A stretch of 64,000 nucleotides of DNA, from positions 1 through 64,000 of the forward strand of contig JBLRWQ010000003.1 of NCBI GenBank assembly GCA_047921175.1, in the 5' to 3' direction. Shown here in pieces: positions 25,340-34,341 of this stretch. The translations under genes were made by a program, and so were the position numbers. Every line of letters begins with the position of its first letter. Position 1 is the first letter of the stretch. This DNA comes from T1Sed10-7 sp047921175 (GTDB taxonomy: Bacteria; Actinomycetota; Nitriliruptoria; Nitriliruptorales; Nitriliruptoraceae). The notes under the pieces are model-generated. The model was given only the letters and a program-made list of their open reading frames with translations. It was not told the DNA's origin and made no database searches.

Positions 25340-28054
25340 TCAGCCAGCCGCCCCCGCGGGGGGCGACCCGTCCCGGAGGTGGACGACCACGGCGTTCGGG
25401 ATGGCCGCGAACCGGCTCCCGACGCAGGTCAGCACGATGACCTGCGGACCGCGGACACGGCCGAGCAGGGCGGCCAGCCGCTCGAGCCGGGCCGGGTCCG
25501 TGTACCCCAGCGTGTCGTCGAGGACGACCGGCACCCCACCGTCGCCCGCCAGGTCCGCGGCCGCCAGGGCGGTGAGGATGGCCAGCTGTTCGCGCGCACC
25601 GGCGGACAGCTGCTCGAACGCCAGCGAGGTCCCGGCCAGCGTCCGGGACGTGATCGAGAGCGCCTCGTCCAGCTCCACGTCGAGGTCCGCGCCGAGCACG
25701 AGCCGCCCGGCAGCCACGATCCGCTCCCGCAAGGGCGCGCGGTAGGCGGCGTACGCCTCCTCCCGCGCCCCTTCGAACACCTCCCGGAGCGCCCGGGCCG
25801 CGGCCGCCCGCCGCTGCAGCGCGTCCCGGTCGCGCCGACGGCGGTGCAGCTCGGCGGTGGCGGCCTGGAGCGCCTCCCCGACCCCGTCACCACCGCGCAC
25901 CTCGATGCGCCCGGCCAGCCCCGCCGCCTCCTCACGCAGCCGGGCCTGCCGCTGCTCGACCGCCTGGAGCTCGGCGGCGGCGGTCTCGACCGCGAGCTCG
26001 ACCGCGTCGGCGTCCCGCGCGGCCAACTGCTCCTCGACCCTCCCGAGGGCCGCCCGTGCCTGCGCGAGCGCCTCGTCCGCCATCCTGACGTCCGTGGCCA
26101 GCGCGGCGTCGCCCCCGATCGTCCGGGCCCGCTCCAGGGCCGTCGCGACACGGTCACGCTCGGCAGCAACGGCCGCGACCGATGCTTCGGCCGTCACCAC
26201 CGCGTCGCGATGGGCGGTGACCACGGCCGCGCGGGTGGACCGCTCGGCGCGCGCGGCGACCATCGCGGTCTGCAGCTCGGCGAGCGCCGCCTCGCGCTGC
26301 TCGAGCTCGGCCGGCTCCGGTACCGGAGCCGCGAGGTCGGCCAGCCCCGGTCCGCGCCCTCCACGGTCGGGCTCCCCGATCCCCGCCTGGTCGCCGAGGC
26401 GCTCCCGCAGGGAGACGGCCGCGGCCTCGTGGTCGCGGAGCGCGTCCTCGAGCGCATCCAGGTCCTCCCCGTCCAGCTCACGAGCGACGATGGCGTCCCG
26501 CTCGGCGAGCGTGGCGCGATGGGCCGCGACCACCTCGGCGAGTGTCTCGGCCTCGGCCGGATCGCTGACCCCGAGGTCGTCGCAGGCCTCGTGCACCTCG
26601 GCCGCCGCGGCGCGCGCGGCGTCCTGCCGCTCCGCCAGCGACCGGCCCGCGGTCACCTCGACGTCGGCGAGGTCGGCCAGCCGCAGCCGGATCCGGTCGG
26701 GGACCGCGTGCTCGAGTCGCTCCCCCGCCGCGAGCTGCGCCGGGTCGGCCGCTCGGGCCTGATCGACCGTGGCGACCGTCAGATCCCGGTGGGCCGTGAT
26801 CCGCACGGTCGGTGCTTCCGCCCCGAGCCGTGCCTCAGCCAGGCGTAACGCGTCCACCGCGGCCCGCACACGCGCGTGGCGGGTGGGGGTCGACCGCGTC
26901 CCGGCCAGGGCGGCTGCCGCGTCCCTGGCGGCCTCGTGCGCCGCACCGATGCGACGGCGACGCGCCCGCGTGCGTTCCAGCTCACGCACGGTGTGGGCGA
27001 GGTCGGCACGTAGCCGCAGCGTCGTGAGCGAGGCGCGCCGCTCCTCCACCTCGGCCTCCAGCCGCGTCACGGCCGCGTCCTGGTCCGCGAGCGCCGCCTG
27101 CGCCGGCGCGAGCTGCGCGACAGCCACGTCGCGCCGCTGCTCGGCGTCGGCAACGGCGGCCTCGGTCCGCCCTCGCTCCTCCACGAGCTCGCGTCGCGCG
27201 GTCGCGGCGGCAGCGGCGCGTGCCTGGGTCGCTGCCGCAACCTCCACGGCCGCGGCAGCCGTACGACGTTGCGACCGCAGCTCACCGACGAGCCGGGCCG
27301 CCTCGCGGCGCTCCGCGAGCACCGGCACGAGCGCCTCGCGGTGATGCTGCAGGGCCCGCTGCTCCGCCGCCACCTCGGCCGCTCGCTGCGCCGCCGCGGC
27401 CAGCTCGGCCTCGAGCTGCTCGAGCCGGGCGACCTCGGCCTCAGCCGCCGCCACGGCGTCGGCGGCGTCGGCGAGCAGCCGGGTCGGCGTCCGGGCCTTG
27501 TCGGTGTGGTAGCGCACGGCTTCCGCGACGACCCGGTCGAACAGCGCGTCCTCGTCGCCGACCCCCGCGCCACCCGCACCGGCATCGAGCAGGCCGGCGA
27601 GGGTCCGGGAGGTGTCGAGCGTCACCGGGTCGAGGCTACGGCCCTGCCGGAAGCGCAGCGCCTCGAGCAACGCCAGGTCCGTGTGCTCCTCGAGGAGCCG
27701 CTGGAGCTCGTCGTGGGCGGCGTCCCCGGTCAGCTGGCGGCGGGTCGGGGTGGTGATGGTCAGCTCGGTGGCCGGCTGCTTGTTGAAGCGCTTGCGGACC
27801 GTGAGCCGGTGCGGCCCGAGGGTGATGTCCGCCTCGATCGTGGAGGGGACGTCCCGGTCGACCGGCTTCAGCGCCCGGACATGCTTCTTGCCGGCCCGGT
27901 CGCGCTCGTGGAGCAGGACGTCGAGGGCGTCGAACAGGGTCGTCTTGCCGGTCTCGTTGGGAGCCTCGACGACGGTGACCCGGTCGGTGGCGAGCGCGAC
28001 CTCGGCGCGCCGGAGCCCTCGGACGTCCTCCAGCGCGATGCGGTGGATCCTCAT
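25340..28054 (-). CDS. SbcC/Rad50-like ATPase without zinc hook
   Basis: SMC-like ATPase of 904 aa. Walker A is APNETGKTT at residues 31-39. A very long Ala/Glu/Arg-rich coiled-coil region spans about residues 165-780. The ABC signature LSAGAREQLAIL lies near 815 and Walker B VPVVLDDTLGYTD near 841. No CxxC motif of the Rad50 zinc hook is seen in the middle, so the two coils must meet differently, as in YhaN-type proteins. It overlaps the metallophosphoesterase gene by 4 nt and certainly forms a complex with it. The role is probably DNA-end processing or structural repair, by analogy with SbcCD. Confidence 0.88.
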   Translation of the reverse strand: MRIHRIALEDVRGLRRAEVALATDRVTVVEAPNETGKTTLFDALDVLLHERDRAGKKHVRALKPVDRDVPSTIEADITLGPHRLTVRKRFNKQPATELTITTPTRRQLTGDAAHDELQRLLEEHTDLALLEALRFRQGRSLDPVTLDTSRTLAGLLDAGAGGAGVGDEDALFDRVVAEAVRYHTDKARTPTRLLADAADAVAAAEAEVARLEQLEAELAAAAQRAAEVAAEQRALQHHREALVPVLAERREAARLVGELRSQRRTAAAAVEVAAATQARAAAAATARRELVEERGRTEAAVADAEQRRDVAVAQLAPAQAALADQDAAVTRLEAEVEERRASLTTLRLRADLAHTVRELERTRARRRRIGAAHEAARDAAAALAGTRSTPTRHARVRAAVDALRLAEARLGAEAPTVRITAHRDLTVATVDQARAADPAQLAAGERLEHAVPDRIRLRLADLADVEVTAGRSLAERQDAARAAAAEVHEACDDLGVSDPAEAETLAEVVAAHRATLAERDAIVARELDGEDLDALEDALRDHEAAAVSLRERLGDQAGIGEPDRGGRGPGLADLAAPVPEPAELEQREAALAELQTAMVAARAERSTRAAVVTAHRDAVVTAEASVAAVAAERDRVATALERARTIGGDAALATDVRMADEALAQARAALGRVEEQLAARDADAVELAVETAAAELQAVEQRQARLREEAAGLAGRIEVRGGDGVGEALQAATAELHRRRRDRDALQRRAAAARALREVFEGAREEAYAAYRAPLRERIVAAGRLVLGADLDVELDEALSITSRTLAGTSLAFEQLSAGAREQLAILTALAAADLAGDGGVPVVLDDTLGYTDPARLERLAALLGRVRGPQVIVLTCVGSRFAAIPNAVVVHLRDGSPPAGAAG

Positions 28055-29184
28055 CGGCCGTCCTCGGTCCTCGCCAACCGGAGCAGCAGCCCGAGCGCGT
28101 CGGTGGCCACCTCGCCGTCGGCGCCGCCGGCGGCGGCGGTGGCGAGCAGCCGGTCCCGTGCCGTGGCCGCGTAGCCGCTCAGGGGCAGGTCGGCGACGTC
28201 GTCGTCGCTGACGCGCACCGCCAGGTCCCGGTGCCGGTCGGGATGCTCCAGCGCGGCGAGCGCCAGGGCCCGCTCGTCCAGCACCTCGTCGAGCCGGGCG
28301 ACCTGCCGCAGGTCCAGGGTCCCGGTGACGCTGACCTTGACGATGGCGCGCTCCGGGTCCTCGATCGCCGCGAGGTCGGCGGCCAGGGCCTCGAGGTCGT
28401 CGTCTCCCGTGACCTCGTGGTGGAGCCGATGGAAGTGCCAGGTTCCGAGGTGGTGGCGGGTGACCGCGGGGCGGGGACCAGCGAGGTCCACCACCAGCGC
28501 GGTGCCCGCATCGACCTCGTCGTAGTCGGTCGGCTCCGGGGCACCGGCGTACCAGACGTGCCCGTCCGGATCGACGCGCGTGCAGGAGTGGCGGTCGCCG
28601 AGCGCCACGTAGCGGACCCGCCCCTCATCGACGGCCCGCTGCACCCGACCGAGGTCGATCGTGCCGGCGGCATCGAACCCCCCGGAGACCTCGGCGACGC
28701 TGCCGTGGCCGACGACGACGCGGCAGGCCCCGTCGTCCGGCGCCTGCTCGCAGGCCTCGGCGGTGAGGTCGGTCAGCGGCTGCTTGCTCGTCCACGGCGC
28801 GCCGAGGACCTCGAACCCCTCCACCGGTCGGCGAGGTCGGGTGCCGTCCAGGACCTCGACGTGACCGGGGCAGCGGTCCCGGAAGGCGCTGGACCGCCAG
28901 ACGGACCCGGCCTCGAGGGGGTCGTGGTTGCCGGGCAGCAGGTACACCGGCACCGTCACGTCCCGCAGCGCGTCCAGGGTCCGCATGACCGTGCGCGGGT
29001 CCGGGTGACTGGTCTCGAACACGTCCCCGGCGACGACCATGCAGGCGCAGTCCTCCGCGGCGGCGAGGTCGCCGAGGCGGCGGATCGCGTCCACGCGGGC
29101 CTGGGAGAACCGTCCCTGGTCCTCCGCCGCGAGGAAATGGCGGGTCATGCCCAACTGCCAGTCGCTCGTGTGGAGCACGCGCAC
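28051..29184 (-). CDS. SbcD/Mre11-like metallophosphoesterase, variant metal ligands
   Basis: Calcineurin-like phosphoesterase of 377 aa paired with the SbcC-like ATPase. Motif I is LHTSDWQLG, where SbcD has DWHLG, so a metal-binding His is replaced by Gln. Then come VVAGDVFE, LPGNHDP and VVGHGSV. The last motif reads ALGDRHS where GHxH is expected, another His replaced (by Asp). The substitutions look like a consistent subfamily rather than decay, since the rest is intact. Nuclease activity may therefore use one metal site differently. Start and stop overlap with the ATPase gene by 4 nt. Confidence 0.87.
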   Translation of the reverse strand: MRVLHTSDWQLGMTRHFLAAEDQGRFSQARVDAIRRLGDLAAAEDCACMVVAGDVFETSHPDPRTVMRTLDALRDVTVPVYLLPGNHDPLEAGSVWRSSAFRDRCPGHVEVLDGTRPRRPVEGFEVLGAPWTSKQPLTDLTAEACEQAPDDGACRVVVGHGSVAEVSGGFDAAGTIDLGRVQRAVDEGRVRYVALGDRHSCTRVDPDGHVWYAGAPEPTDYDEVDAGTALVVDLAGPRPAVTRHHLGTWHFHRLHHEVTGDDDLEALAADLAAIEDPERAIVKVSVTGTLDLRQVARLDEVLDERALALAALEHPDRHRDLAVRVSDDDVADLPLSGYAATARDRLLATAAAGGADGEVATDALGLLLRLARTEDGR

Positions 29185-29326
29185 GCGGGACCTCCGACCG
29201 CAGACGGACCAGCACCCTACCCACGAGCTGCGACCGAGCGGCCCGGGTGCCGCCGGAGCTGTGGAGGAACCGACGCCCGGCGGGTGGCGTGCCGCGACCC
29301 GTGCCAGCTGCGGACGGCCTCGCCGG

Positions 29327-30577
29327 TCAGCCGGCCAGGGTCTCCAGGGCCCGGGCCAGTTGGCCGAGCCCGTCGCGGATCCACGGCAGGGCCAGGGGCG
29401 CGTCGTCGACCAGCGCCGTCTGCCGCCGCAGATCGTCGGGGCCGTACAGCAGCGAGGTGGCGACCCGCAGTCGCAGCGCAGCGTGGTCGTCCCCGAAGGC
29501 CGCCCCCGGCAGCGTCGCGATGTCGAGCCGGTCGAGCAGGGTGGCGGCCAGCGCCGGCCCGTCGGTCACGCCCCAGCGCTCGCGCAGCACATCCCGGTGC
29601 GCGCCCAGGTCGGGGTAGACGTAGAAGCCCCCGACCGGTCGGGCGAGGGTGGCGCCCGCGTCGAGGAAGACCTCGGCCACCGCTGCGGCGACACACGCAT
29701 GCAGGCGCCGGGACGCCTCCAGATGGGTCCGGAGCACCGTCGGCTCCTCGTACGCCCACGCGGCGACCTGCTGGACCGGGTTGGGCGCGGACGACCAGAC
29801 CTCGCTCGCGATGTGCAGCACGCGCTCCCCGAGGCGGTCGCCGAGGTCGCTGTCCGGTAGGCGCAGGACGCCGAGCCGCCAGCCGCCGAGCGCGAGGCTC
29901 TTCGACAGCCCGGTGGTGACCACGGTCCGCTCCGGGGCGAGCTCCGCGGGGCTGATGAAGGCCTGCCGGGGGTCGTGCAGCAGGTCGCGGTAGATCTCGT
30001 CGGACACGATCACGAGGTCGTGCGCACGGGCGACCGCGACGACCTGCGCCACCCGGTCGCTGCCGGCGAGCGTGCCGGTGGGGTTGTCGGGCAGGGTCAG
30101 GACGACGCTGCGCACCGGGTGCCCCCGCTCGCGGGCGCGTCTGGCCAGCCGATCGAGGGCCTGCGGGTCGGGGACGCCACCCTGCCCCGGCGTGGTCGGC
30201 ACCAGGTGCGCACGCTGGGCGAGCAGGTCGGCCTGTGCGGCGTAGCTCACCCAGCTCGGCTGCGGGAGCGCGACGTCACCGCCGATGGCCTGCAGCAGCG
30301 CGTACAGCAGCGGCTTGCTGCCCGGGCCCACGACGACCTGGTCCGCCCGGGTGGGCAGGGACCGGCGGCTCCAGTAGCCGGCGGCCGCCTCCCGCAGGGG
30401 CGCGATCCCGGCGACGGGGCCGTAGCCGTTGCCCCCGGCTGCCGCCGCCAACCGCTCCTTGAGCGCCGGGTGGACCGGCAGGCCGGCCTCACCGAAGCCG
30501 AGGGCGAGCACGGGTCGACCGTCGCGGCGGGCCCGTTCGACGGTCTCGTTGATGGCGAGGGTGGCGGAGACGGCCAC
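29327..30577 (-). CDS. Class I/II PLP-dependent aminotransferase
   Basis: Fold-type I aminotransferase of 416 aa. The Schiff-base Lys lies in GLSKSLALGGWRLG. The substrate and PLP contacts include LPDNPTGTL and IVSDEIYRDLLHD. N-terminal GFGEAGLPVHPALKE is typical of aspartate/aromatic-type enzymes, but the amino acid cannot be inferred. The GTG at 30577 is chosen because GGGAG precedes it; an upstream ATG at 30664 would add a low-complexity Pro/Arg region encoded partly by a tandem repeat. It is divergent from a LysR-type regulator, which may control it. Confidence 0.85.
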   Translation of the reverse strand: MAVSATLAINETVERARRDGRPVLALGFGEAGLPVHPALKERLAAAAGGNGYGPVAGIAPLREAAAGYWSRRSLPTRADQVVVGPGSKPLLYALLQAIGGDVALPQPSWVSYAAQADLLAQRAHLVPTTPGQGGVPDPQALDRLARRARERGHPVRSVVLTLPDNPTGTLAGSDRVAQVVAVARAHDLVIVSDEIYRDLLHDPRQAFISPAELAPERTVVTTGLSKSLALGGWRLGVLRLPDSDLGDRLGERVLHIASEVWSSAPNPVQQVAAWAYEEPTVLRTHLEASRRLHACVAAAVAEVFLDAGATLARPVGGFYVYPDLGAHRDVLRERWGVTDGPALAATLLDRLDIATLPGAAFGDDHAALRLRVATSLLYGPDDLRRQTALVDDAPLALPWIRDGLGQLARALETLAG

Positions 30578-30590
30578 GGTGATGCTCCCG

Positions 30591-30622
30591 GGTCGGCGGG
30601 TCGGCGGGTCGGCGGGTCGGGG
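30591..30622. repeat. 8-bp tandem repeat (4 copies) in the divergent leader
   Basis: The unit GGTCGGCG occurs three times exactly from 30591 to 30614 and once as GGTCGGGG to 30622. It lies just upstream of the chosen aminotransferase start, between it and the LysR gene. Copy-number change by slippage could alter spacing in the leader. Confidence 0.7.
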
Positions 30623-30704
30623 TGCGGGGGTCGGCGCCCTCGCACGGTGCGGCACGACGAGCATCAGCGCAAGCGCGATAATCTGCAGCTGACCATCAGG
30701 AGAG

Positions 30705-31601
30705 ATGATGCTCGACCTGCACCGACTGCACCTCCTGCACCGCTTCGCCCAGCACGGCAGCATCGCGGCCACCGCTGCCGCCGTGGGCTACACCCCGTCC
30801 GCGGTCTCGCAGCAGCTGGCCACGCTGGAACGCGAGACGGGGGTGGCGCTGCTGGACCGGACCGCCCGCAGCGCCGAGCTGACCGCGCTCGGCCGGCGCC
30901 TGGCACGGCATGCGGCCGACATCCTCGCCGCGGTGGAGGCCGCCGAGGTCGACCTCGCCGAGCGCAGCAGCCGGCCGTCGGGGACGGTCCACATCGCCGC
31001 GGTCCCGAGCGCGGCGGTGGCGTTGGCCCCGGCGCTGGCGACCGTGCGAGCCGACCACCCGGACGTGGAGCTCGTCGTCCACCAGTCGCGTCCGGGGACC
31101 GCCCTGACCCGGCTGCGGGCCCGCGAGATCGACCTGGCGATCGTCGACGACCACGCGCCGGACCCGCCGACCACCTACCCCCGGCTCGACGCCGAGGTGC
31201 TCCGGGTGGACCCGCTGGTGCTCGTCCTCCCCGCCGGGCACCCCGTTGCCACCGGCGAGGGATCCGCGGACCTCGCGGCACTCACCGAGGGCCCGTGGCT
31301 GTGTGCACCGACGGGGGAGCCGTCCCGGACCGCGACCGACCGGGTCCTGGCCGAGGCCGGGGTCACCCCCACCACGCTGTGGGAGTTCGAGGGGCTGGCC
31401 ACGCTGGCGACGCTGGTCAGCCAGGGGGTCGGCATCGCCGTGCTGCCACGGTTGGCCATCACCCGCCCACTCGAGGAGCTGGTCGCGGTGCGGGCCCTGC
31501 CGGTGCCGACCAGCCGGGCGATCGTGGCCGTGACACGGACGAGCTCGCGCCACCGGCCGGCGATCGAGGCCACCCTGGCCGCGCTGCGGGCCGAGGCGTG
31601 A
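30705..31601 (+). CDS. LysR-family transcriptional regulator
   Basis: Regulator of 298 aa. The N-terminal winged helix reads LHRLHLLHRFAQHGSIAATA and TPSAVSQQLATLERETGVAL, typical LysR. The effector-binding domain follows from about residue 90 (GTVHIAAVPSAAVALAPAL). AGGAGA precedes two consecutive ATG codons; the second (30708) is better spaced. It is divergently transcribed from the aminotransferase, a usual arrangement for LysR regulators and their target, so I infer that gene is regulated by it. Confidence 0.92.
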   Translation: MMLDLHRLHLLHRFAQHGSIAATAAAVGYTPSAVSQQLATLERETGVALLDRTARSAELTALGRRLARHAADILAAVEAAEVDLAERSSRPSGTVHIAAVPSAAVALAPALATVRADHPDVELVVHQSRPGTALTRLRAREIDLAIVDDHAPDPPTTYPRLDAEVLRVDPLVLVLPAGHPVATGEGSADLAALTEGPWLCAPTGEPSRTATDRVLAEAGVTPTTLWEFEGLATLATLVSQGVGIAVLPRLAITRPLEELVAVRALPVPTSRAIVAVTRTSSRHRPAIEATLAALRAEA

Positions 31602-31604
31602 GGG

Positions 31605-32444
31605 TCAGTCGCCCCGGAAGCGCTGCTCCCGCCAGGGGTCCCCGAGATCGTGGTAGCCCCGCTCCTCCCAGTACCCGCGCACCTCACGGTCGAGCAGGCG
31701 CAGCTCCGTCACCCACTTGACCGACTTCCAGCCGTACAGGTGCGGGACGACCAGCCGCAGCGGCCCGCCGTGTTCCCGCGCCAGGGGCCGGCCGTCGTGC
31801 GCCCAGGCGAGCAGGACGTCGTCGCGGCACAGGTCGGCCAGGGCCAGGTTGGTGCTGTAGGCCGGATACCCCGACACGACCGCGTGGGTCGCCTCGGGTC
31901 GGACGCCCGCCCGCGCCAGCACGTCCGCGACGCGCACCCCGGTCCAGGTGTTGTCCAGCCGGCTCCAGGTCGTCACGCAGTGCAGATCCCGGGTCAGCGA
32001 GACCACCTCGAGCGCCGCCAGGTCCGCGAACCGCAGCACGAGCCGCGCCGTGACCAGCCCGGTGACCACCACCCGGACGTCAGGGCGGTCCCAGTCCGGC
32101 GCCCGACCCACGTGCAGGACCGGGAAGCCGGCGGTCAGGTGCTGGCCGGGCGGGACACGGTCCGGGTCGTCGGTCGCCGTCGGGGGGACCGCGACCTCGG
32201 GGCTGGGTCCGAGCAGCGTGGCCACCTCGACCGCATCCAGGTCCGCGACCCGCCGCGCGATCGCACCGGCCAGCTCGAGGCGCAGATCGTCGTCGACGAC
32301 CGCATCGAGGTGGTCGCGCGCCTCGGACAGCAGACGGGCGAGCTGCTCACGGACCGGCGCCACCTCGGTGCGTGCGGGCGCGGCCTTGCGGATGTCGTCC
32401 GCACGGCGCAGCAGGCGCGCGATCGTCGCTGCCGCCTCGGCCAT
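31605..32444 (-). CDS. Sulfite oxidase-like molybdopterin oxidoreductase with N-terminal extension
   Basis: Cytoplasmic protein of 279 aa. The Mo-cofactor domain runs from about residue 110. The Mo-ligating Cys is in DLHCVTTWSRLDNTWTGV, then SGYPAYSTNLALADL, GGPLRLVVPHLYGWKSVKW and the conserved tail YWEERGYHDLGDPW. This is the short, haem-free sulfite-oxidase-like type. The first 95 residues form a predicted helical region (ATIARLLRRADDIRKAAPA; LARLLSEARDHLDAVV) that is not part of the usual enzyme and is unassigned. There is no Tat signal. The physiological substrate is unknown. Confidence 0.82.
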   Translation of the reverse strand: MAEAAATIARLLRRADDIRKAAPARTEVAPVREQLARLLSEARDHLDAVVDDDLRLELAGAIARRVADLDAVEVATLLGPSPEVAVPPTATDDPDRVPPGQHLTAGFPVLHVGRAPDWDRPDVRVVVTGLVTARLVLRFADLAALEVVSLTRDLHCVTTWSRLDNTWTGVRVADVLARAGVRPEATHAVVSGYPAYSTNLALADLCRDDVLLAWAHDGRPLAREHGGPLRLVVPHLYGWKSVKWVTELRLLDREVRGYWEERGYHDLGDPWREQRFRGD

Positions 32445-32596
32445 GGGGTGCCTCCGTGTCTCGGCGCGGGTGGGAGGGGGGGAACCGGACCGTCCCTGCG
32501 GCAGCCTGGCACATCCCGCGTTCGGGGTCGATGCGACGCGGGTGCGGCGCCGGTGGCAGACTCGCGCGCACCCCTGCCCGCACCCGAGGAGCCCCC

Positions 32597-33130
32597 ATGG
32601 CCCGCATCCTGACCGTCGACGGCCACACCCCCCACGTGGATCCCGCGGCCTTCGTGGCCGAGACCGCGGTGGTCGCCGGCCAGGTGCGCCTGGCTGCCGG
32701 GGCGTCGATCTGGTTCGGCTGCGTGCTGCGATCCGAGCGCAGCACGATCACCATCGGCCGCGACACCAACCTGCAGGACCTCACGGTCGTCCACACCGAC
32801 GACGGCGTGCCCACCACCATCGGGGACCGTGTGACCGTCGGGCACCGGGCGCTCCTGCACGGCTGCACGGTCGAGGACGATGCCCTGATCGGGATGGGGG
32901 CCATCCTGCTGAACGGCTCCCACGTGGGCGCAGGTGCGGTGGTCGCCGCCGGTGCCGTGGTCCGCGAGGGCCAGCACGTCCCACCCGGTGCGCTCGCGGT
33001 CGGCGTCCCGGCCCGGGTCCGCGAGGACGTCGAGCTGCCCGAGGTCCCCCGCCGCAACGTCGCCGGCTACCTCGCGCTCGCCGAGCTCTACCGCGAGGCG
33101 GGCCCCACCGACGCACGGCCAGCGCGATGA
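32597..33130 (+). CDS. Gamma-class carbonic anhydrase-like protein
   Basis: Left-handed beta-helix hexapeptide-repeat protein of 177 aa. The metal-binding His residues appear in LTVVHTDDG and TVGHRALLHGC, as in Cam/YrdA-type gamma carbonic anhydrases. Other hexapeptide runs include LIGMGAILLNGSHVGAGAVV, and a C-terminal helix follows. Whether it hydrates CO2 or acts as an acyl-transfer-type protein is not certain. It overlaps the next gene (ATGA), so the two are coupled. Confidence 0.88.
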   Translation: MARILTVDGHTPHVDPAAFVAETAVVAGQVRLAAGASIWFGCVLRSERSTITIGRDTNLQDLTVVHTDDGVPTTIGDRVTVGHRALLHGCTVEDDALIGMGAILLNGSHVGAGAVVAAGAVVREGQHVPPGALAVGVPARVREDVELPEVPRRNVAGYLALAELYREAGPTDARPAR

Positions 33131-34323
33131 GCGGACCGGGCGGGCCGGTGCCACCGGGCGGGTCGACCACCACGGCCACGCAGCGGATCCTGGGCGATCT
33201 GGTCGGGTTCGCGTCGGTGAGCCGGACCTCGAACCTCGAGCTGCTCGGCTACGTCGAGGCCCTGCTCGATGCCCACGGGATCCCCCACCGCCGCGGCCTG
33301 GACCCGACCGGGACCCGCGGCAACCTCGTCGCCCGTCTCGGCCCCGCGGTCCCCGGTGGGGTGGTCCTCACCGGACACACCGACGTCGTCCCCGTGGCTG
33401 GCCAGGCCTGGACCACGGACCCGTTCCGGCTCCGCCGCGACGGCGACCGGCTGGTCGGGCGGGGCACCACCGACATGAAGGGCTTCCTGGCGAGCGTGCT
33501 CGCCCACGTGCCGGCCATGGCCGCGGCCGACCTGCAGCGACCGGTCCTGCTCGTGCTGACCTACGACGAGGAGATCGGCACCGTCGGGGCCCCGGGCGCC
33601 GTGGAGCTGCTGCTGGCGACCGAGCCACGCCCCGCGGCCGTGCTCGTGGGCGAGCCCACCGGCATGCTCCCCGTCGTCGCGCACAAGGGGGTCCGATCCT
33701 TCACGACCGTCGTGGAGGGCCGCGACGGTCACTCGTCGCAGCCGCAGCTGGCGGCCAACGCCCTTGCCGCGCTGGTCCGCATCGCGACCTTCATCGACGA
33801 CCTGGCGGGCCGTGTCGCCGCAGGCCCGCAGGACCCGAGCTTCGACCCGCCCTACACCACCTTCAACCTGGCCACGCTGACCGCCGGTCAGGCCATCAAC
33901 ATCGTGCCACGACGGGCCGAGCTGACCTGGGAGTACCGGCCGGTGCCCGCCGACGACGGCGAAGCGCTGGCCGACGAGGTGCTGCGCTTCGCGTCCGAGC
34001 AGGTGCTCCCGCGCCTCCAGGCCACCACCGGCGAGGGGACCATCACCACCCGGGCCGAGGCCGTGGCACGCGGGCTCCGACCCGAGGTCGACGGTGCCGC
34101 CGAAGCGCTCGTCCGCCGCCTCACGGGCTCGACCGCACCGGGGGGGACGGTGCCCTACGGCACCGACGGCGGCCACTTCCAGGCCGCCGGGCTGTCGACG
34201 GTGGTCTGCGGACCGGGCTCGATCGAGCAGGCACACCAACCGGACGAGTGGATCGCGACCTCGCAGCTGGCGGCCTGCGACGCGATGCTCGCCGCGCTCG
34301 TCGCCGAGCTGACCGGACCCTGA
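33127..34323 (+). CDS. argE: Acetylornithine deacetylase-like M20 peptidase
   Basis: Zinc-dependent M20-family deacylase of 398 aa. Metal and catalytic motifs are LTGHTDVVPV, GRGTTDMKGFLAS, TYDEEIGTVGA (catalytic Glu) and GEPTGMLPVVAHKG. The dimerisation domain contains GRDGHSSQPQLAANA, and a C-terminal His lies in QAHQPDEW. The pattern fits ArgE, which makes ornithine from N-acetylornithine; succinyl-diaminopimelate or other acyl-amino-acid hydrolases are alternatives. ATG overlaps the previous stop. Confidence 0.85.
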   Translation: MSGPGGPVPPGGSTTTATQRILGDLVGFASVSRTSNLELLGYVEALLDAHGIPHRRGLDPTGTRGNLVARLGPAVPGGVVLTGHTDVVPVAGQAWTTDPFRLRRDGDRLVGRGTTDMKGFLASVLAHVPAMAAADLQRPVLLVLTYDEEIGTVGAPGAVELLLATEPRPAAVLVGEPTGMLPVVAHKGVRSFTTVVEGRDGHSSQPQLAANALAALVRIATFIDDLAGRVAAGPQDPSFDPPYTTFNLATLTAGQAINIVPRRAELTWEYRPVPADDGEALADEVLRFASEQVLPRLQATTGEGTITTRAEAVARGLRPEVDGAAEALVRRLTGSTAPGGTVPYGTDGGHFQAAGLSTVVCGPGSIEQAHQPDEWIATSQLAACDAMLAALVAELTGP

Positions 34324-34341
34324 CCCGGCCCCGCGGTCACC

